The notes under the pieces: model-generated
What the model was told of the DNA's origin: nothing
The model's input: the letters and a program-made list of their open reading frames with translations, nothing else
Databases searched by the model: none
Part shown: piece by piece, positions 52,823-61,689 of the stretch
How the letters are laid out: the number at the start of each line of letters is the position of its first letter
Position numbering within the stretch: the first letter of the stretch is position 1
Made by a program: the position numbers and the translations under genes
Assembly (NCBI RefSeq): GCF_900109465.1
Contig: NZ_FOAZ01000020.1
Location: 145,210-209,209 of the forward strand
DNA length: 64,000 nucleotides
From: Streptacidiphilus jiangxiensis
Lineage (GTDB): Bacteria > Actinomycetota > Actinomycetes > Streptomycetales > Streptomycetaceae
Direction of reading: 5' to 3'

Positions 52823-53413
52823 TCAGGAGCACACGTGGCCGTCTGACGGGCAGGAGGGCCGCGCCCAGCCGGCCGAGGCCCACCGGCGCCGCCAGCTCGC
52901 GGTACGAAAGGGGGTCCCGGTCGAGGTCCCCCCTGGCACGACGGCCGTGCGCTGGCCGCACAGCGGCCCCCCACGGGGCGGCTGCGACGCGGGCGTGCGA
53001 GGCAGTCGCCGCCGTCGGGGTGGCTTGCCTCGCGGCATACGGCTCCTGTCGCTTCCAGCGATCGACGCGGGCGCGCACGAGGGATCGACTGCGCTGCCGT
53101 CGGCGGGCGGGCCCGCCTCGACCGCCGCAACCGGGGTGACGTCGGGGAACTGGACGTGGGTGCGCCGGCGCTCCAGGATCAGACGCCACCAGTCCACCTT
53201 GTGCTGGGACTCCTGCGGGACCAGCGCGGCCAGCAGGGCGCAGACGGCGCTGACCGCCACCACGACCGCGATGACCCAGCCGCGGGCATGGGTGAAGGCC
53301 AGGGAGCCGGTGCCAACGGTGCCGATGCCGAGGCACCCCGTCGGCAGCCAGTGGCCCGGGGACGGTTTCGCGGCAGACGACCCGAGGTCCTCGCGCTCGT
53401 CGTTGGACTGCAT
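52823..53413 (-). CDS. Small membrane protein, C-terminus possibly frameshifted
   Basis: The ATG at 53413 follows AGAAGAGGAACGCACCG. Residues about 20-70 hold two hydrophobic segments ([39 protein letters not shown]) and then [18 protein letters not shown], a pattern common in small Streptomyces membrane proteins. Beyond residue ~115 the sequence becomes Pro/Arg/Ser-rich with no protein-like character, so the true end may have been lost by a frameshift. Function unknown. Confidence 0.55.
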   Translation of the reverse strand: MQSNDEREDLGSSAAKPSPGHWLPTGCLGIGTVGTGSLAFTHARGWVIAVVVAVSAVCALLAALVPQESQHKVDWWRLILERRRTHVQFPDVTPVAAVEAGPPADGSAVDPSCAPASIAGSDRSRMPRGKPPRRRRLPRTPASQPPRGGPLCGQRTAVVPGGTSTGTPFRTASWRRRWASAGWARPSCPSDGHVCS

Positions 53414-53867
53414 CGGTGCGTTCCTCTTCTCAAGACGGATGGGTCAGGTACGACCGCAGACGAGATCGACGGCGCTGAATGCCGTCGGGCTCGCCGTTTC
53501 GCGGGCTGGGCCCATCTGAGGGCAAGAACCGGGTCCCACCAACACCCCAATCCGACGGTTCCGTGCCTCGCCTCCTGCGGCACACACGAGAACAAGGGAC
53601 AGCGTCGGTGGCGAAGATCCGGGCGTTGGTGGCGGCCCCTGTGAGTGGTAGGGGCGCGCTACCCACTTGACCGTGAGGCTGGCCGACCGCTCAAGCAGGG
53701 CGCACAAGCCCGGCTCAGGTTCGGACACATGAGGAACTGGCCGTCTCCGGGGAAACGTTGGCGTATCTCAGCGGACAAGGCGCTTGTACGGGGATTTACG
53801 CAAACGTGCGCTGTTCACCGGTGACGGCTCCTACGCTGGTCCGAGCGGATCCCGAGGGGGGAGTCGA
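53414..53867. other. Divergent intergenic region without a gene
   Basis: A 454-base gap between the membrane-protein gene and the coiled-coil gene, both transcribed away from it. It should hold promoters for both. I see no clear operator or further gene. Confidence 0.4.
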
Positions 53868-54584
53868 GTGGCGGCCCAGGACGCGAGCAATCTGGCTGCG
53901 GAGGCCCTTGCCGCTTTCGCCAGAGCAGTGGAACGGCTCTACATCGAAGCGGGCACTCCGACGTATCGCGACCTCAGAGCCTTGTCGGGCGGCCGACTTT
54001 CCCCTACCGGGGTCGGGGAGGTCATTCACGGCAGCCGCCTTCCCAGGTACGACTACATGATCAGCCTTGCAGCCCTCCTGACCACCGACGGGGAGCGCCT
54101 GGAAGAGATCAAGAGACTCTGGCGTGAGGCGACCGCGCTGAAGCGAGAAGCCGCCGCGGAAGTCAGGGCCAGCGTCATTCTCGACAAGGCACGACGTGCC
54201 GCCAAAGAAGAGACGCGGGTAATCCTCCAGGCCGCCCGCGAAGAAGCGGCGAAGCTTCGAGACGAGGCGATCAAGAACGCCGTCGAAGAGGCAGAGAGTC
54301 TGCTGGCGGCAGGCAGGGCGGCAGCAGAGCAGGTCCTGGAGGAGGCGCGCGAGGAGTCGCGACGCATGACCGAAGAAGGCCGCCTTGAACTCGACGCGCT
54401 AGTCGACCGGCGCAAGGACATCAACACCGAGATCGCGAGAGTCCAAGACGTTCTGACAGCCCTCGAAGCCTTTGAGTCCCGTCCAGGCGCCGGAGCCATG
54501 GCGGAGGACCCCGAAGCGGTTGAAAAATCCCCGGCGACAGGTTCTCCCCGCTGGGGGCGGCGGAAGCGAGCACAGCCGGATTAG
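53868..54584 (+). CDS. HTH-like N-terminus with long coiled coil
   Basis: 238 residues from the GTG at 53868, which has GAGGGGGGAG upstream. The first ~75 residues resemble a regulatory HTH-like domain (TYRDLRALSGGRLSPTGVGEVIHGSRLPRYD, then a conserved helix). Residues about 85-215 are a charged, Ala-rich coiled coil (EEAAKLRDEAIKNAVEEAES) like DivIVA-type or stalk-forming proteins. The C-terminus is basic. Proteins with this layout in Streptomyces are uncharacterised. It ends 71 nt before the convergent DUF4238 gene. Confidence 0.75.
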   Translation: MAAQDASNLAAEALAAFARAVERLYIEAGTPTYRDLRALSGGRLSPTGVGEVIHGSRLPRYDYMISLAALLTTDGERLEEIKRLWREATALKREAAAEVRASVILDKARRAAKEETRVILQAAREEAAKLRDEAIKNAVEEAESLLAAGRAAAEQVLEEAREESRRMTEEGRLELDALVDRRKDINTEIARVQDVLTALEAFESRPGAGAMAEDPEAVEKSPATGSPRWGRRKRAQPD

Positions 54585-54655
54585 CCCTTGTCCTGGTCCA
54601 GCTCATCGTGGGCCCACGGGCGGTCGGTTTCGGCACGGTGACCGGGCCCCGCCGC

Positions 54656-55768
54656 TTACCCGCGCTTGGACTGGCGGCGTCCGTGGACCTCAGGCTGGAG
54701 GCGCTTCGGAACGGCCGCAGCAACGATCTTGTGTTCGTCGTGGGCTCCTCCGACACGAAGGAGGGGTTCGACCTCGGGGAGGGGCGAGGCGAGGAGGTCT
54801 TGGTCCTCGGGGTGGCAGAAGGCGAAAAAGTAGGCCCTGGAGAGCGCCAGTTCGTTCACCTGTGCCGCCGCCTCGCGACTGTCCTCCGCCGAGAGCTGGA
54901 TGTTGGTGTCCGTGTCGGATTGCGTGCCAGGGGCGCCGAAGGCGAGCACGGTGCGTCGCCCAAGGGGGAGGAGGACCGTCTCGGCAGTGAGGATCCCTCC
55001 GGCTGGGTTCTGGATGTGGATCACCTGGTCGTGTCGGCGGGGAACTCGGACGCCCTTGCGCCGCCGGCTGCGCAGTCGGCGAGCCGGGGGATCCGGGGCT
55101 ACAGGGCCAGGTGCACCTTCGGGTTGCACGAGCAGGACCGGCTCGTCGCAGCTGAGCAGAGCGGCGTCGGTAAGGGTGAATGCGGCGATCGGCCGGTCGA
55201 CGAGGTGGCGGAAGGTGTTCGCGGCGAGGCTGCCGATGAGCTTGAGGTGCTCACTCGGGTCGGGGACGACCTCGTGCACGCTCCAGAGCTCCTGACGATG
55301 CCGGTACTCGGCGCGGGCCGCGCGGGTTAGCTCGCCGGGCGGGTTGACGGTCTGCAGGCGGGTGAGCAGGTCTGCCTGCAGCTCGACCTCACGGCGCTTG
55401 CGCTGACCGCGGGCCAGCTGGAACGCCACGAAGGTTGCAATGCTGGCCCGGTCCTCGATGCTCAGCGGCGCATTCCACGTCACGCCGCTGCAGAGTCGGT
55501 CCAGGGCCGGCGCGGCGGCCCTCTCGACCTGGGCCAGCAGTTGCTCCAGTCTTCCGTCCGGTTGTCCGTCCAGGTTCGTGAAGGTGTAGAAGTCCTTGAT
55601 CGCCAGGTCGGTGTACCTACTGCGGCCAGCCTCCGGGCGCCTGCGGTCGCGCACCCACACCTGGCCTTCCTGGTTCGCGAACTTGCGGATGTAGAAGGCG
55701 GGCACGGTGTGGTGCCGTGCCCCTACCTGTTGCTGCGGGTCGGCACTCGCCACGTCCCACTGCGCCAT
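54656..55768 (-). CDS. DUF4238-family protein
   Basis: 370 residues starting MAQWDVASA; GGAGGGGTGCGC lies upstream. The family signature is ARHHTVPAFYIRKFANQEGQVWVRDR at the N-terminus, followed by DLAIKDFYTF and a middle region AFVAFQLARGQRKRREVE. The conserved LLSCDEPVLLV and LPLGRRTVLAFG blocks appear later. DUF4238 is widespread, of unknown function, and frequently found in defence islands and on mobile DNA. Cys residues suggest no metal site. It sits next to a PIN/AbrB cassette. Confidence 0.87.
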   Translation of the reverse strand: MAQWDVASADPQQQVGARHHTVPAFYIRKFANQEGQVWVRDRRRPEAGRSRYTDLAIKDFYTFTNLDGQPDGRLEQLLAQVERAAAPALDRLCSGVTWNAPLSIEDRASIATFVAFQLARGQRKRREVELQADLLTRLQTVNPPGELTRAARAEYRHRQELWSVHEVVPDPSEHLKLIGSLAANTFRHLVDRPIAAFTLTDAALLSCDEPVLLVQPEGAPGPVAPDPPARRLRSRRRKGVRVPRRHDQVIHIQNPAGGILTAETVLLPLGRRTVLAFGAPGTQSDTDTNIQLSAEDSREAAAQVNELALSRAYFFAFCHPEDQDLLASPLPEVEPLLRVGGAHDEHKIVAAAVPKRLQPEVHGRRQSKRG

Positions 55769-55903
55769 GCGCACCCCTCCGGTTCCGCTCCAGTATCCGA
55801 ACCGGGTCCGGGAGCCACCACGGCATTTCGACCGTGCTTCCGCGCCTCGCGGCTGCCGGATGTCGTGGGGCCCGACCGCAGTTGCCCCGGGCCCCACGAC
55901 GGT

Positions 55904-56326
55904 TCAGCGGAAGAGCTCGATCTGGACCTTCACCAGGTGCTGCAGCTCGGCCCAGAGCCGGTCGCCGGTGACGATCGGCAGGTCCAGGTCCTCGGCGAGG
56001 GCAAGAGCCTGGCCGTCGGCACGGGACAGGCTGCGGCCGGCGTGCTGGTCCTTCTCCAGCCTGGAGAGGTGGACGAGCTCGGCGGCGCGGGCCGCCTGGA
56101 CGGCGGTGGCGGAGACGACCTGGAGACCGAGGCCCTGCAGGTCGGCCACCAGATCGGGGCGCTGGTAGCCGTGGGCATGGCAGCGGATCAGCACCTCGGT
56201 GAGGTTGTCCGTGCCGATCGCGGAGACGGGCAGCAGCCGCTCCACGGTGTGCGCGCCGTACTCATGAAGGAGAAGGGCGAGGACGGCGGAGGCGTCCAGG
56301 ACGGCGCGCAGGGAGGAGGTGGTCAA
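55904..56326 (-). CDS. PIN-domain toxin (VapC-like), cassette 2
   Basis: 140 residues, clearly paralogous to the protein at 49179 (shared SAIGTDNLTEVL and HLSRLEKDQHAGRSLSRAD-type blocks). PIN acidic residues are in VLDASAVLAL, NLTEVL and DGQALALAEDLDLPIVTGD. A short indel in the middle (two residues fewer around YQRPDLVADL) distinguishes it. Overlaps the upstream AbrB gene by 4 nt, unlike cassette 1. Confidence 0.9.
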   Translation of the reverse strand: MTTSSLRAVLDASAVLALLLHEYGAHTVERLLPVSAIGTDNLTEVLIRCHAHGYQRPDLVADLQGLGLQVVSATAVQAARAAELVHLSRLEKDQHAGRSLSRADGQALALAEDLDLPIVTGDRLWAELQHLVKVQIELFR

Positions 56327-56742
56327 AGCAGTCTCCTAAGGAGGTCGGGGCCCGGGTCGGGCGGTCCAGATGCGGGGGAATCCGCATTTGGTCCCCTGTC
56401 TGCGGTGGTGGCCGCAGCTAGGAGTCCGCCTTCGTCGGCGTCCCGCCCAAAGAGAAGCGAGGAAGACCCGTCCTCCGCGTCACGTTCGGCGCGGATCTCG
56501 GCCGTAGCGTCCCAGGTCGTGCCCTCCGGCGCCGCCGGCATCGCCGCGCGGATGCGGTCCAGGACCGCTTGGACCGACTCGAGGGTGAACACCCCGGGTG
56601 CGATGACGCGGATGACGACGTCGTCGCCCTCGGACAGGCCGGCGGCGCGCTGCAGAGCGACCGGGATGGTCACCCGGCCGCGTGGGCCGATCTTGGTCCT
56701 CGACGCCGGAGTCAGGCTCTCCGGTGTGGTCAGCGTCGTCAT
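56323..56742 (-). CDS. AbrB-type antitoxin, cassette 2
   Basis: 139 residues starting MTTLTTPES (ATG 56742, GAAGGAGACCCAC upstream). AbrB motif KIGPRGRVTIPVALQRAAG and VIRVIAPGVFTLESVQAVLDRI. Compared with the cassette-1 antitoxin, the AbrB core is nearly the same but the C-terminus diverges. It ends coupled to the PIN gene. The 239-nt gap before the recombinase should hold its promoter and that of the divergent recombinase. Confidence 0.87.
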   Translation of the reverse strand: MTTLTTPESLTPASRTKIGPRGRVTIPVALQRAAGLSEGDDVVIRVIAPGVFTLESVQAVLDRIRAAMPAAPEGTTWDATAEIRAERDAEDGSSSLLFGRDADEGGLLAAATTADRGPNADSPASGPPDPGPDLLRRLL

Positions 56743-56880
56743 GTGGGTCTCCTTCGGTCTTCGGTCCCGCAGTGCCTCCTGGTGTGGGGCGCTGGTGGCG
56801 CAGGGCCTCGAACTAGCAGAAGGGTACACCTTCTGGAGTCTGTCCCACACTTTTCCGCCTTACCCACACAGGCTTCCCTC

Positions 56881-56886
56881 TATAAT
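56881..56886 (+). promoter_or_regulatory. Possible -10 element upstream of recombinase
   Basis: TATAAT is a perfect -10 consensus 95 bases before the recombinase start, in a locally AT-rich patch; no good -35 is seen at 17 bp. It may serve the recombinase gene. Confidence 0.35.
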
Positions 56887-56981
56887 TTGCGTTGTCGCAG
56901 GTAAATTCGATCATGGTTTCGGCCGCACGCCCAGCACACCCCTGAGGGGTATGCGGCGCGCCCCGAGGCGGAGGAGTGCTC

Positions 56982-58172
56982 GTGACGGGACGCGACGGCG
57001 AGGAGATCGTCGACGCCGAGCTGGTGGAGGAGGGGCCCGACTGGTCCGCGGCGGTGGTGCCCGCGCAGCCGCGCCGGCCGGGCGGGCCGCGCTACCTGGT
57101 GGACCGGCACACGGTGCTGGAGCCGGGGGAGCTGCCGCCGACGGTGGAGGACCTGCCGCGCTACACCGAGGCGGACTTCCGCATCAGCGAGGACACCGCG
57201 AAGCGGCGCGGGCGGGCCGGGTCGGCCAACACCCGGATCAACCGCGACGCGACGGTGCGCCGGTTCGAGGCCTGGTGCGCGGCCGAGGGCCGGGTCGCCC
57301 GGCCCTGCACGGACGCCACGTTCCTGGAGTACGCCGGGCACCTGATGCGGCAGCAGCCCCGGCTGAAGGCGAATACCGTCGGCATCTACCTCGGCCACGT
57401 CTGGCGCTGGCAGCCGTCCGGGATGCGGCCCGACCGCCTGGAGGTCACCGAGCTGCTGGAGACCTACCGGCGGGAGAACCCGCGCGCGGCGCGCAAGCGG
57501 CAGGCGCCGGCGCTGCGCCTGGACGACGTGCTGGCCATGCTGGAGGCGATCGACGAGACCACCGCGACCGGCACGCGCGACGCCGCGCTGCTGGCGGTGA
57601 TGTACCTGATGCTCGCGCGCCGCAGCGAGATCGCCGCCATCGACCTCGAGTACACCGAGGTGCTGGACCACCTGGTCGTCATCGACCTCGGCTCCGACAA
57701 GACCCACCAGGACGGCGAGGGCCTGGACCTGGTCCGCCTGCACGACCGCCCGGACCTGCAGCCGGTCCGCCGCCTGCGCGCCTGGATCGGGTGGCTCAAG
57801 GCGCAGGGGATCACCAGCGGCCCGTTGTTCCGGCAGCTGTCCACCGGCGACAAGCTCACCGCCCGCGCCCGCTCGGACGGACCGCAGGCCCGGCTGTCCG
57901 CCGCCGCCATCGGCGAGCGGGTCCAGGTTCTGGCCGCGAAGGCCGGCGTCACCAAGACCGCGAAGGTGACCTCGCAGGGCGTGCGCGCCGGCGCGGCCAC
58001 CGACCTGGCCGAGGCCGGGGTGCGCGGGAAGGCGCTGAACCGGGCGGGCCGCTGGCGGGAGGACTCGCACACCGCGGAGGAGGTGTACGTGCGCCCGCTG
58101 GACGGCGAGCGGCCGAACCCCTTCGCCGCCGTCTCCCCCCGTCCAGATCAGACGCCGGTCCCGGACGCCTGA
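56982..58172 (+). CDS. Tyrosine recombinase / integrase-like protein
   Basis: The GTG at 56982 has GGAGGA six bases upstream and is preferred over the GTG at 56976. 396 residues: N-terminal SAM-like core-binding region (about 60-165), catalytic domain from about 175. Visible catalytic residues: Arg213 in ARRSEI, Arg335 in SQGVRAG, Trp358 and Tyr369 in EEVYVRP. The HxxR histidine is Gln332, which is unusual. The variant is common in some Streptomyces recombinases of unknown target. No attachment site or tRNA is adjacent. Confidence 0.87.
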   Translation: MTGRDGEEIVDAELVEEGPDWSAAVVPAQPRRPGGPRYLVDRHTVLEPGELPPTVEDLPRYTEADFRISEDTAKRRGRAGSANTRINRDATVRRFEAWCAAEGRVARPCTDATFLEYAGHLMRQQPRLKANTVGIYLGHVWRWQPSGMRPDRLEVTELLETYRRENPRAARKRQAPALRLDDVLAMLEAIDETTATGTRDAALLAVMYLMLARRSEIAAIDLEYTEVLDHLVVIDLGSDKTHQDGEGLDLVRLHDRPDLQPVRRLRAWIGWLKAQGITSGPLFRQLSTGDKLTARARSDGPQARLSAAAIGERVQVLAAKAGVTKTAKVTSQGVRAGAATDLAEAGVRGKALNRAGRWREDSHTAEEVYVRPLDGERPNPFAAVSPRPDQTPVPDA

Positions 58173-58173
58173 G

Positions 58174-58371
58174 TCAGCGGTGCGGGTCGATCTGTTCGAG
58201 GACCCACTCGACGAGTGCGCGGGCGACGCCGCCGCACGCGCTACGCAAGGCCGCCTGGGCCAGCTCGTCGCGGCTCGTCGTCGTGCGGGCGGGCCGACGG
58301 GGCCGGGGCGGTCGGCCCGTGCGGCCGGGACCGGCAGGAGGCCTATGGGACGCGCGGTGCTTGCGTGACAC
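58174..58371 (-). CDS. Small basic hypothetical protein
   Basis: 65 residues from GTG 58371 (VSRKHRASHRPPAGPG...), with a purine-rich GGAGCGAAAGG upstream. The N-terminus is very basic and Pro-rich, and the C-terminus forms a helix (ELAQAALRSACGGVARALVEWVLEQI). Its stop is one base from the recombinase stop (convergent). It resembles small conserved Streptomyces proteins that neighbour recombinases; no function known. Confidence 0.45.
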   Translation of the reverse strand: MSRKHRASHRPPAGPGRTGRPPRPRRPARTTTSRDELAQAALRSACGGVARALVEWVLEQIDPHR

Positions 58372-58498
58372 TTCGGTGCCTTTCGCTCCATGAGTTTCTG
58401 ATGTCACATCAGTATGCGCAGACACCACCTCTCACCTGCAGTTTCTTCAACATCTTCGGTCCGGATCGGCCCTCTTCCGGCAGTCGCGGACACGGTGG

Positions 58499-58517
58499 GA
58501 CGCTGACAGACAGCGTC
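58499..58517. promoter_or_regulatory. Inverted repeat upstream of regulator
   Basis: GACGCTG, five bases (ACAGA), CAGCGTC: a perfect 7-bp dyad 30 bases upstream of the start at 58547. It may be an autoregulatory operator. Confidence 0.4.
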
Positions 58518-58546
58518 TGACACCAGCCAGCAGCGAGGGGGCCGAG

Positions 58547-59146
58547 ATGGCGAGTCCGGGGCGGTTAGCACAGCCTCCGGCGGATGCGTTTCCGAGCCGC
58601 GCGGCCGCGCGGCTCAACGCTCTCCTGCATCACGTCCACCTGCGGGCCGGGCGCCCCAGCTCCCGGCAGATGGCCATCATGATCAAGCGGCAGGGCGTGA
58701 TGTCCCCGCCGGCCTCGCACAGCACGGTGTACGACGCGTTCGCAACCGTCCGGCTCCCTTCCCAGCAGCTCGTGGTCGCGCTGCTGGACGTGCTCACCGA
58801 GGTCGGCCTGCTACGGAACAGCGCGGACCGGGAGTCCCTCAAGCAAGGCGCCGCCGACTCGTGGCTCCGCGCGGCCGCCGCGGAGACCGGCGCCGACGAC
58901 GGCCTGGATGAGGCGCTGCCGGAGTTGCAGACCTTCCTGTCACCGAATTCCCCCCTGCGTGAGCTGTCGCTGGTCACGCCCGAGGAGGCCGGGCAAGTCC
59001 TGCGGCTGCCGCCCGCCGAGGTCCAGCGGCTCATGGACAGCCACGAACTGGAGGCGGTACAGGTATCCCCGCGCCGGCAACGAGTTCTTGCCGAGGCGCT
59101 GCAGGCGTATCTCGACCGGATCAGGGAGGGCGGCATCGCCAGCTGA
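58547..59146 (+). CDS. Putative DNA-binding regulator with excisionase-like C-terminus
   Basis: 199 residues after CAGCGAGGGGGCCGAG. The N-terminal ~85 residues resemble the helical regulators common in Streptomyces (RLNALLHHVHLRAGRPSSRQM, VYDAFATVRLPSQQLVVALL). The C-terminal ~55 residues (TPEEAGQVLRLPPAEVQRLMDSHELEAVQVSPRRQRVLAEALQAYL in sequence with breaks) have the winged HTH pattern of excisionase/MerR-like proteins. With the adjacent tyrosine recombinase it could form an integration module, but no integrated element boundaries are clear. Confidence 0.7.
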   Translation: MASPGRLAQPPADAFPSRAAARLNALLHHVHLRAGRPSSRQMAIMIKRQGVMSPPASHSTVYDAFATVRLPSQQLVVALLDVLTEVGLLRNSADRESLKQGAADSWLRAAAAETGADDGLDEALPELQTFLSPNSPLRELSLVTPEEAGQVLRLPPAEVQRLMDSHELEAVQVSPRRQRVLAEALQAYLDRIREGGIAS

Positions 59147-59177
59147 CCCCGGCGGCCGAGGCGAGCGCCCGCAAGCG

Positions 59178-59198
59178 TGTCAACCAAAAAGGTTGACA
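59178..59198. promoter_or_regulatory. Inverted repeat with A5 spacer
   Basis: TGTCAACC, AAAAA, GGTTGACA: a perfect 8-bp dyad, with TTGACA as a -35 element at the right arm. Located after the regulator gene at 58547-59146. It can be an operator overlapping a plus-strand promoter, or a hairpin. Confidence 0.5.
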
Positions 59199-59398
59199 AG
59201 CGGTAATGGCAAATGTCCATTTTGTCGCACTCGGGCGCGCTACGATGCGGGGGATCCGTCTGATCGGATATAGCAACATGCAACGGGACCCCGCGCCTAC
59301 CGGTGGAATGGATCGGCGCGAGGCCCCTGATCGCGATGAGCGGCCGCAGAGCGGCTCGAAGGGCGGCAACCCTTCGGGCCGTTCCCCTTTAAGGCCGG

Positions 59399-59569
59399 CT
59401 ACCGCCAGAAGCGGTTGCCGATCTCCCAGGCCAACTTCGCGGCCTCGACAGCGGTCTGTGCGAGGCGGATGCGGTTGGTGCGGCTCTCGTCCTGATCGCG
59501 GGAGCGGTCCCGGCTCGGCCCGGCGTTCTTCGCCCGGGTCTTCCGGTTCCGGCTCTTGCGCTCAGTCAT
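59399..59569 (-). CDS. Very small basic hypothetical protein
   Basis: 56 residues starting MTERKSRNRKTR; GGGCGGGGCT lies upstream. The first half is strongly basic, the second a short amphipathic helix (LAQTAVEAAKLAWEIGNRFW). Unknown function; small basic proteins of this type occur on actinobacterial mobile DNA. Confidence 0.5.
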   Translation of the reverse strand: MTERKSRNRKTRAKNAGPSRDRSRDQDESRTNRIRLAQTAVEAAKLAWEIGNRFWR

Positions 59570-59858
59570 AGCCCCGCCCTTGGGTAGTTGGATCAACAGC
59601 TGAGCCGCACGGGCACGGACAAGGACATCCGGAACCGCGCGCCTCATCCGTTGGTCCAACGGGGAAGCGGGGATAAGCCTAGCGAGTCACTCGCAAACAC
59701 CCTCGATCGTTGTCGCGATCTTCCGCACCGTCAGCGGTCGTCGCAGGTCGTGGCGTTATGGCCCCTGTGGATATCTACTCTGACCCACAGGTGGCGGCAT
59801 ACGCCGATCGGCTGCCGGTGTTGCCCGGCTACGCCACCTCTTCGCTGGCCCTGGCGGC

Positions 59859-60296
59859 TTAAAGGTCGTTCGGCACCTCCTCGAGACGACCGCCAGCGCG
59901 GTGGCGCGTCCATCGCACCCCGGCCTGGTCGGTGAAGGAGAAGGTGATCGGGTTCTTCTCGCCCCGGCGTTCCGGCTCGCCGTCGTCGACCGCAGCCACG
60001 GCCTTGCCGCCCACCGGGATGATCCCCGCCAACGGGACGACGGGCTGCCCCGTGCGGGGCGCCTTGACGTCGTAGACAGCGCCGTTGCTGTTGTTCTCGA
60101 CGACGTACATCCCGTCGTCCTTGTAACCGTGGACAGTGCTGGCCTGGGCGCGTCGGGCTCTTGCGACGTCGTTCCGCCACAGCTTGAGCGCCAGCAGGAG
60201 CGCGCCGACCGTGCCGAGGGCACCGAAGCAGGTGGCGACGGCGGTCGTCACGTCCGTCGCCGTCGATCCGGTGGTGACCGTGATGGGTGTCTGCAT
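59859..60296 (-). CDS. Small single-pass membrane protein
   Basis: 145 residues starting MQTPITVTT. A short N-terminal external part, then the membrane segment VATCFGALGTVGALLLALKLW, a basic cytoplasmic border (RNDVARARRAQ) and an ~85-residue beta-rich domain (YVVENNSNGAVYDVKAPR... FSFTDQAGVRWTRHRAGG). The C-terminal part resembles small immunoglobulin-like extracellular or cytoplasmic domains in actinobacterial effector-associated proteins. Not assigned. Confidence 0.65.
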   Translation of the reverse strand: MQTPITVTTGSTATDVTTAVATCFGALGTVGALLLALKLWRNDVARARRAQASTVHGYKDDGMYVVENNSNGAVYDVKAPRTGQPVVPLAGIIPVGGKAVAAVDDGEPERRGEKNPITFSFTDQAGVRWTRHRAGGRLEEVPNDL

Positions 60297-60406
60297 GGGC
60301 GGCACCGTAGGCGTCGCCCCTACGCAGACCACGTAGGGCGTTCCGGTCGGTCACCCGTCCGGCTGGCACCGCTGGGTCGGAACCCCGGTGCGAGCTTCCA
60401 GCTCTG

Positions 60407-61291
60407 TCACGGTTGCAAGGTGACATGCGGCGAAGGCGTGCAGGCGAACCTTGCTGCCTGCTCGGGGTAGATGATTCCCAGGCCCAGCACAGTCAGCAGG
60501 TGATCGCAGGATTCGTTGAGCGCCCTTTCCGCGGTGATGGGCGCGTAGAGGTCTTCATGGCCGGCTGGCGCCGTCGCCGCGAGGACGGGCTGTTCGGCGG
60601 CGTATTGCACGTGGTTGATGAGGTGAGCGGTCCGCGCCGCGCGGAAGTCGTCATCGGTGAACTCGTCACGGGCGAGGTTCTTGGTAGCCCGGAGGCGGGC
60701 GTCGATCAGCCCCACGTAAGAGTCGACGGCGAGCGGGGCACTGGGGTGACCGAGCCCCCTGCGCAACGTCCCGAACCCTGGCTCGAAGACGTCGCGCAGG
60801 GTGCGCTCCAGGGCGGCGAGATCGACTCGTCCGGTATAGGCGGCGTCCGTGACCAGGTCCAAGAGCTTCTTACGGGCGGCCGGTGCTGCCGAGGGGTGGT
60901 CGAACTGTTTCAGGATGTCCTTGGCGGACTGCCGTGCTCGCGGTCGGCTGACCCTCGGGTCGCCGAGCCAGGTCTTGAGGGCGACCCTCACCTGCCGCAG
61001 CGGCACGAACTCGTCGCCCCAGTACAGCCACACGGCTACAGGGATCTGGGCCAGTCCCCGGATGCTCACGCTCTGACGGTGGTGCAGCAGCGTGAGCAGC
61101 AGGTGCCGCTGTGACTCCTCGTACAGCGCGGCGTGCGATCCGTGCCCCTTGCCCGCTGGACGGCGCTGCGGGTAGTCCAGCAGGCCGGCCTGGGTCCAGT
61201 CGCGGATCCGACGTGTCGTGAGGGCGTATCCGGCGGCGGCCGCGTCCGCGACGAGCTGGTCGATCGTCGCCGGTCCGGTAATCGCGCTCAT
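60407..61291 (-). CDS. MerR-like HTH protein, function unknown
   Basis: 294 residues starting MSAITGPATIDQLV. The N-terminal HTH (AAAAGYALTTRRIRDWTQAGLLDYPQRRP) follows the MerR/excisionase pattern with a wing. The rest is helical with conserved Trp/Tyr (IPVAVWLYWGDEFVPLRQVRVALKTWLGD) and no metal site. Such proteins may regulate the small gene that diverges at 61414. A GxxG-rich or kinase motif was not found. Confidence 0.72.
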   Translation of the reverse strand: MSAITGPATIDQLVADAAAAGYALTTRRIRDWTQAGLLDYPQRRPAGKGHGSHAALYEESQRHLLLTLLHHRQSVSIRGLAQIPVAVWLYWGDEFVPLRQVRVALKTWLGDPRVSRPRARQSAKDILKQFDHPSAAPAARKKLLDLVTDAAYTGRVDLAALERTLRDVFEPGFGTLRRGLGHPSAPLAVDSYVGLIDARLRATKNLARDEFTDDDFRAARTAHLINHVQYAAEQPVLAATAPAGHEDLYAPITAERALNESCDHLLTVLGLGIIYPEQAARFACTPSPHVTLQP

Positions 61292-61413
61292 GGCTATGGA
61301 GATTACACGCAAGTGCCCCACCTGAGGTGGTTCCATGTGACGTCGCACAAGCCACATAGTGAGAGTAGGGCCGCCATCCAAGGCGACATCATCCTCATGG
61401 AAGGAGCACGGAA

Positions 61414-61611
61414 GTGGCGAAGCAGACTACCCCCGGAGTGACCCCGGTCGCGATGGCCTTCGCGCTGTACCACCTGGTCACCATCGTGATCGACGCGGAG
61501 ACCTGCATGAACAACCTGCGCGCTTACCAGGCGCGACAGTCCGGGGCCAACTTGGCTCGGCTACTGCTGGCGGAAGGCGTGCTGATCAAGGATCTCGGCC
61601 TGGGCGCCTGA
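61414..61611 (+). CDS. Small hypothetical protein
   Basis: 65 residues from a GTG with AAGGAG seven bases upstream. MAKQTTPGVTPVAMAFAL, then YHLVTIVIDAETCMNNL and a Cys, and LARLLLAEGVLIKDLGLG at the end. It is divergent from the MerR-like gene, which may control it. No family recognised. Confidence 0.62.
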   Translation: MAKQTTPGVTPVAMAFALYHLVTIVIDAETCMNNLRAYQARQSGANLARLLLAEGVLIKDLGLGA

Positions 61612-61689
61612 TCCGAGCGACGTCGGTGGTGTGGCGCCTGACGGCGCCGCGCCGCCGACGTCGCTCGGCGATATCAACGCCGGAGACGT

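Noticed and set aside
59206..59571. 121-residue plus-strand frame after the regulator gene
   Set aside because: Pro/Arg/Ser-rich with no motif; it overlaps a better small gene on the minus strand.
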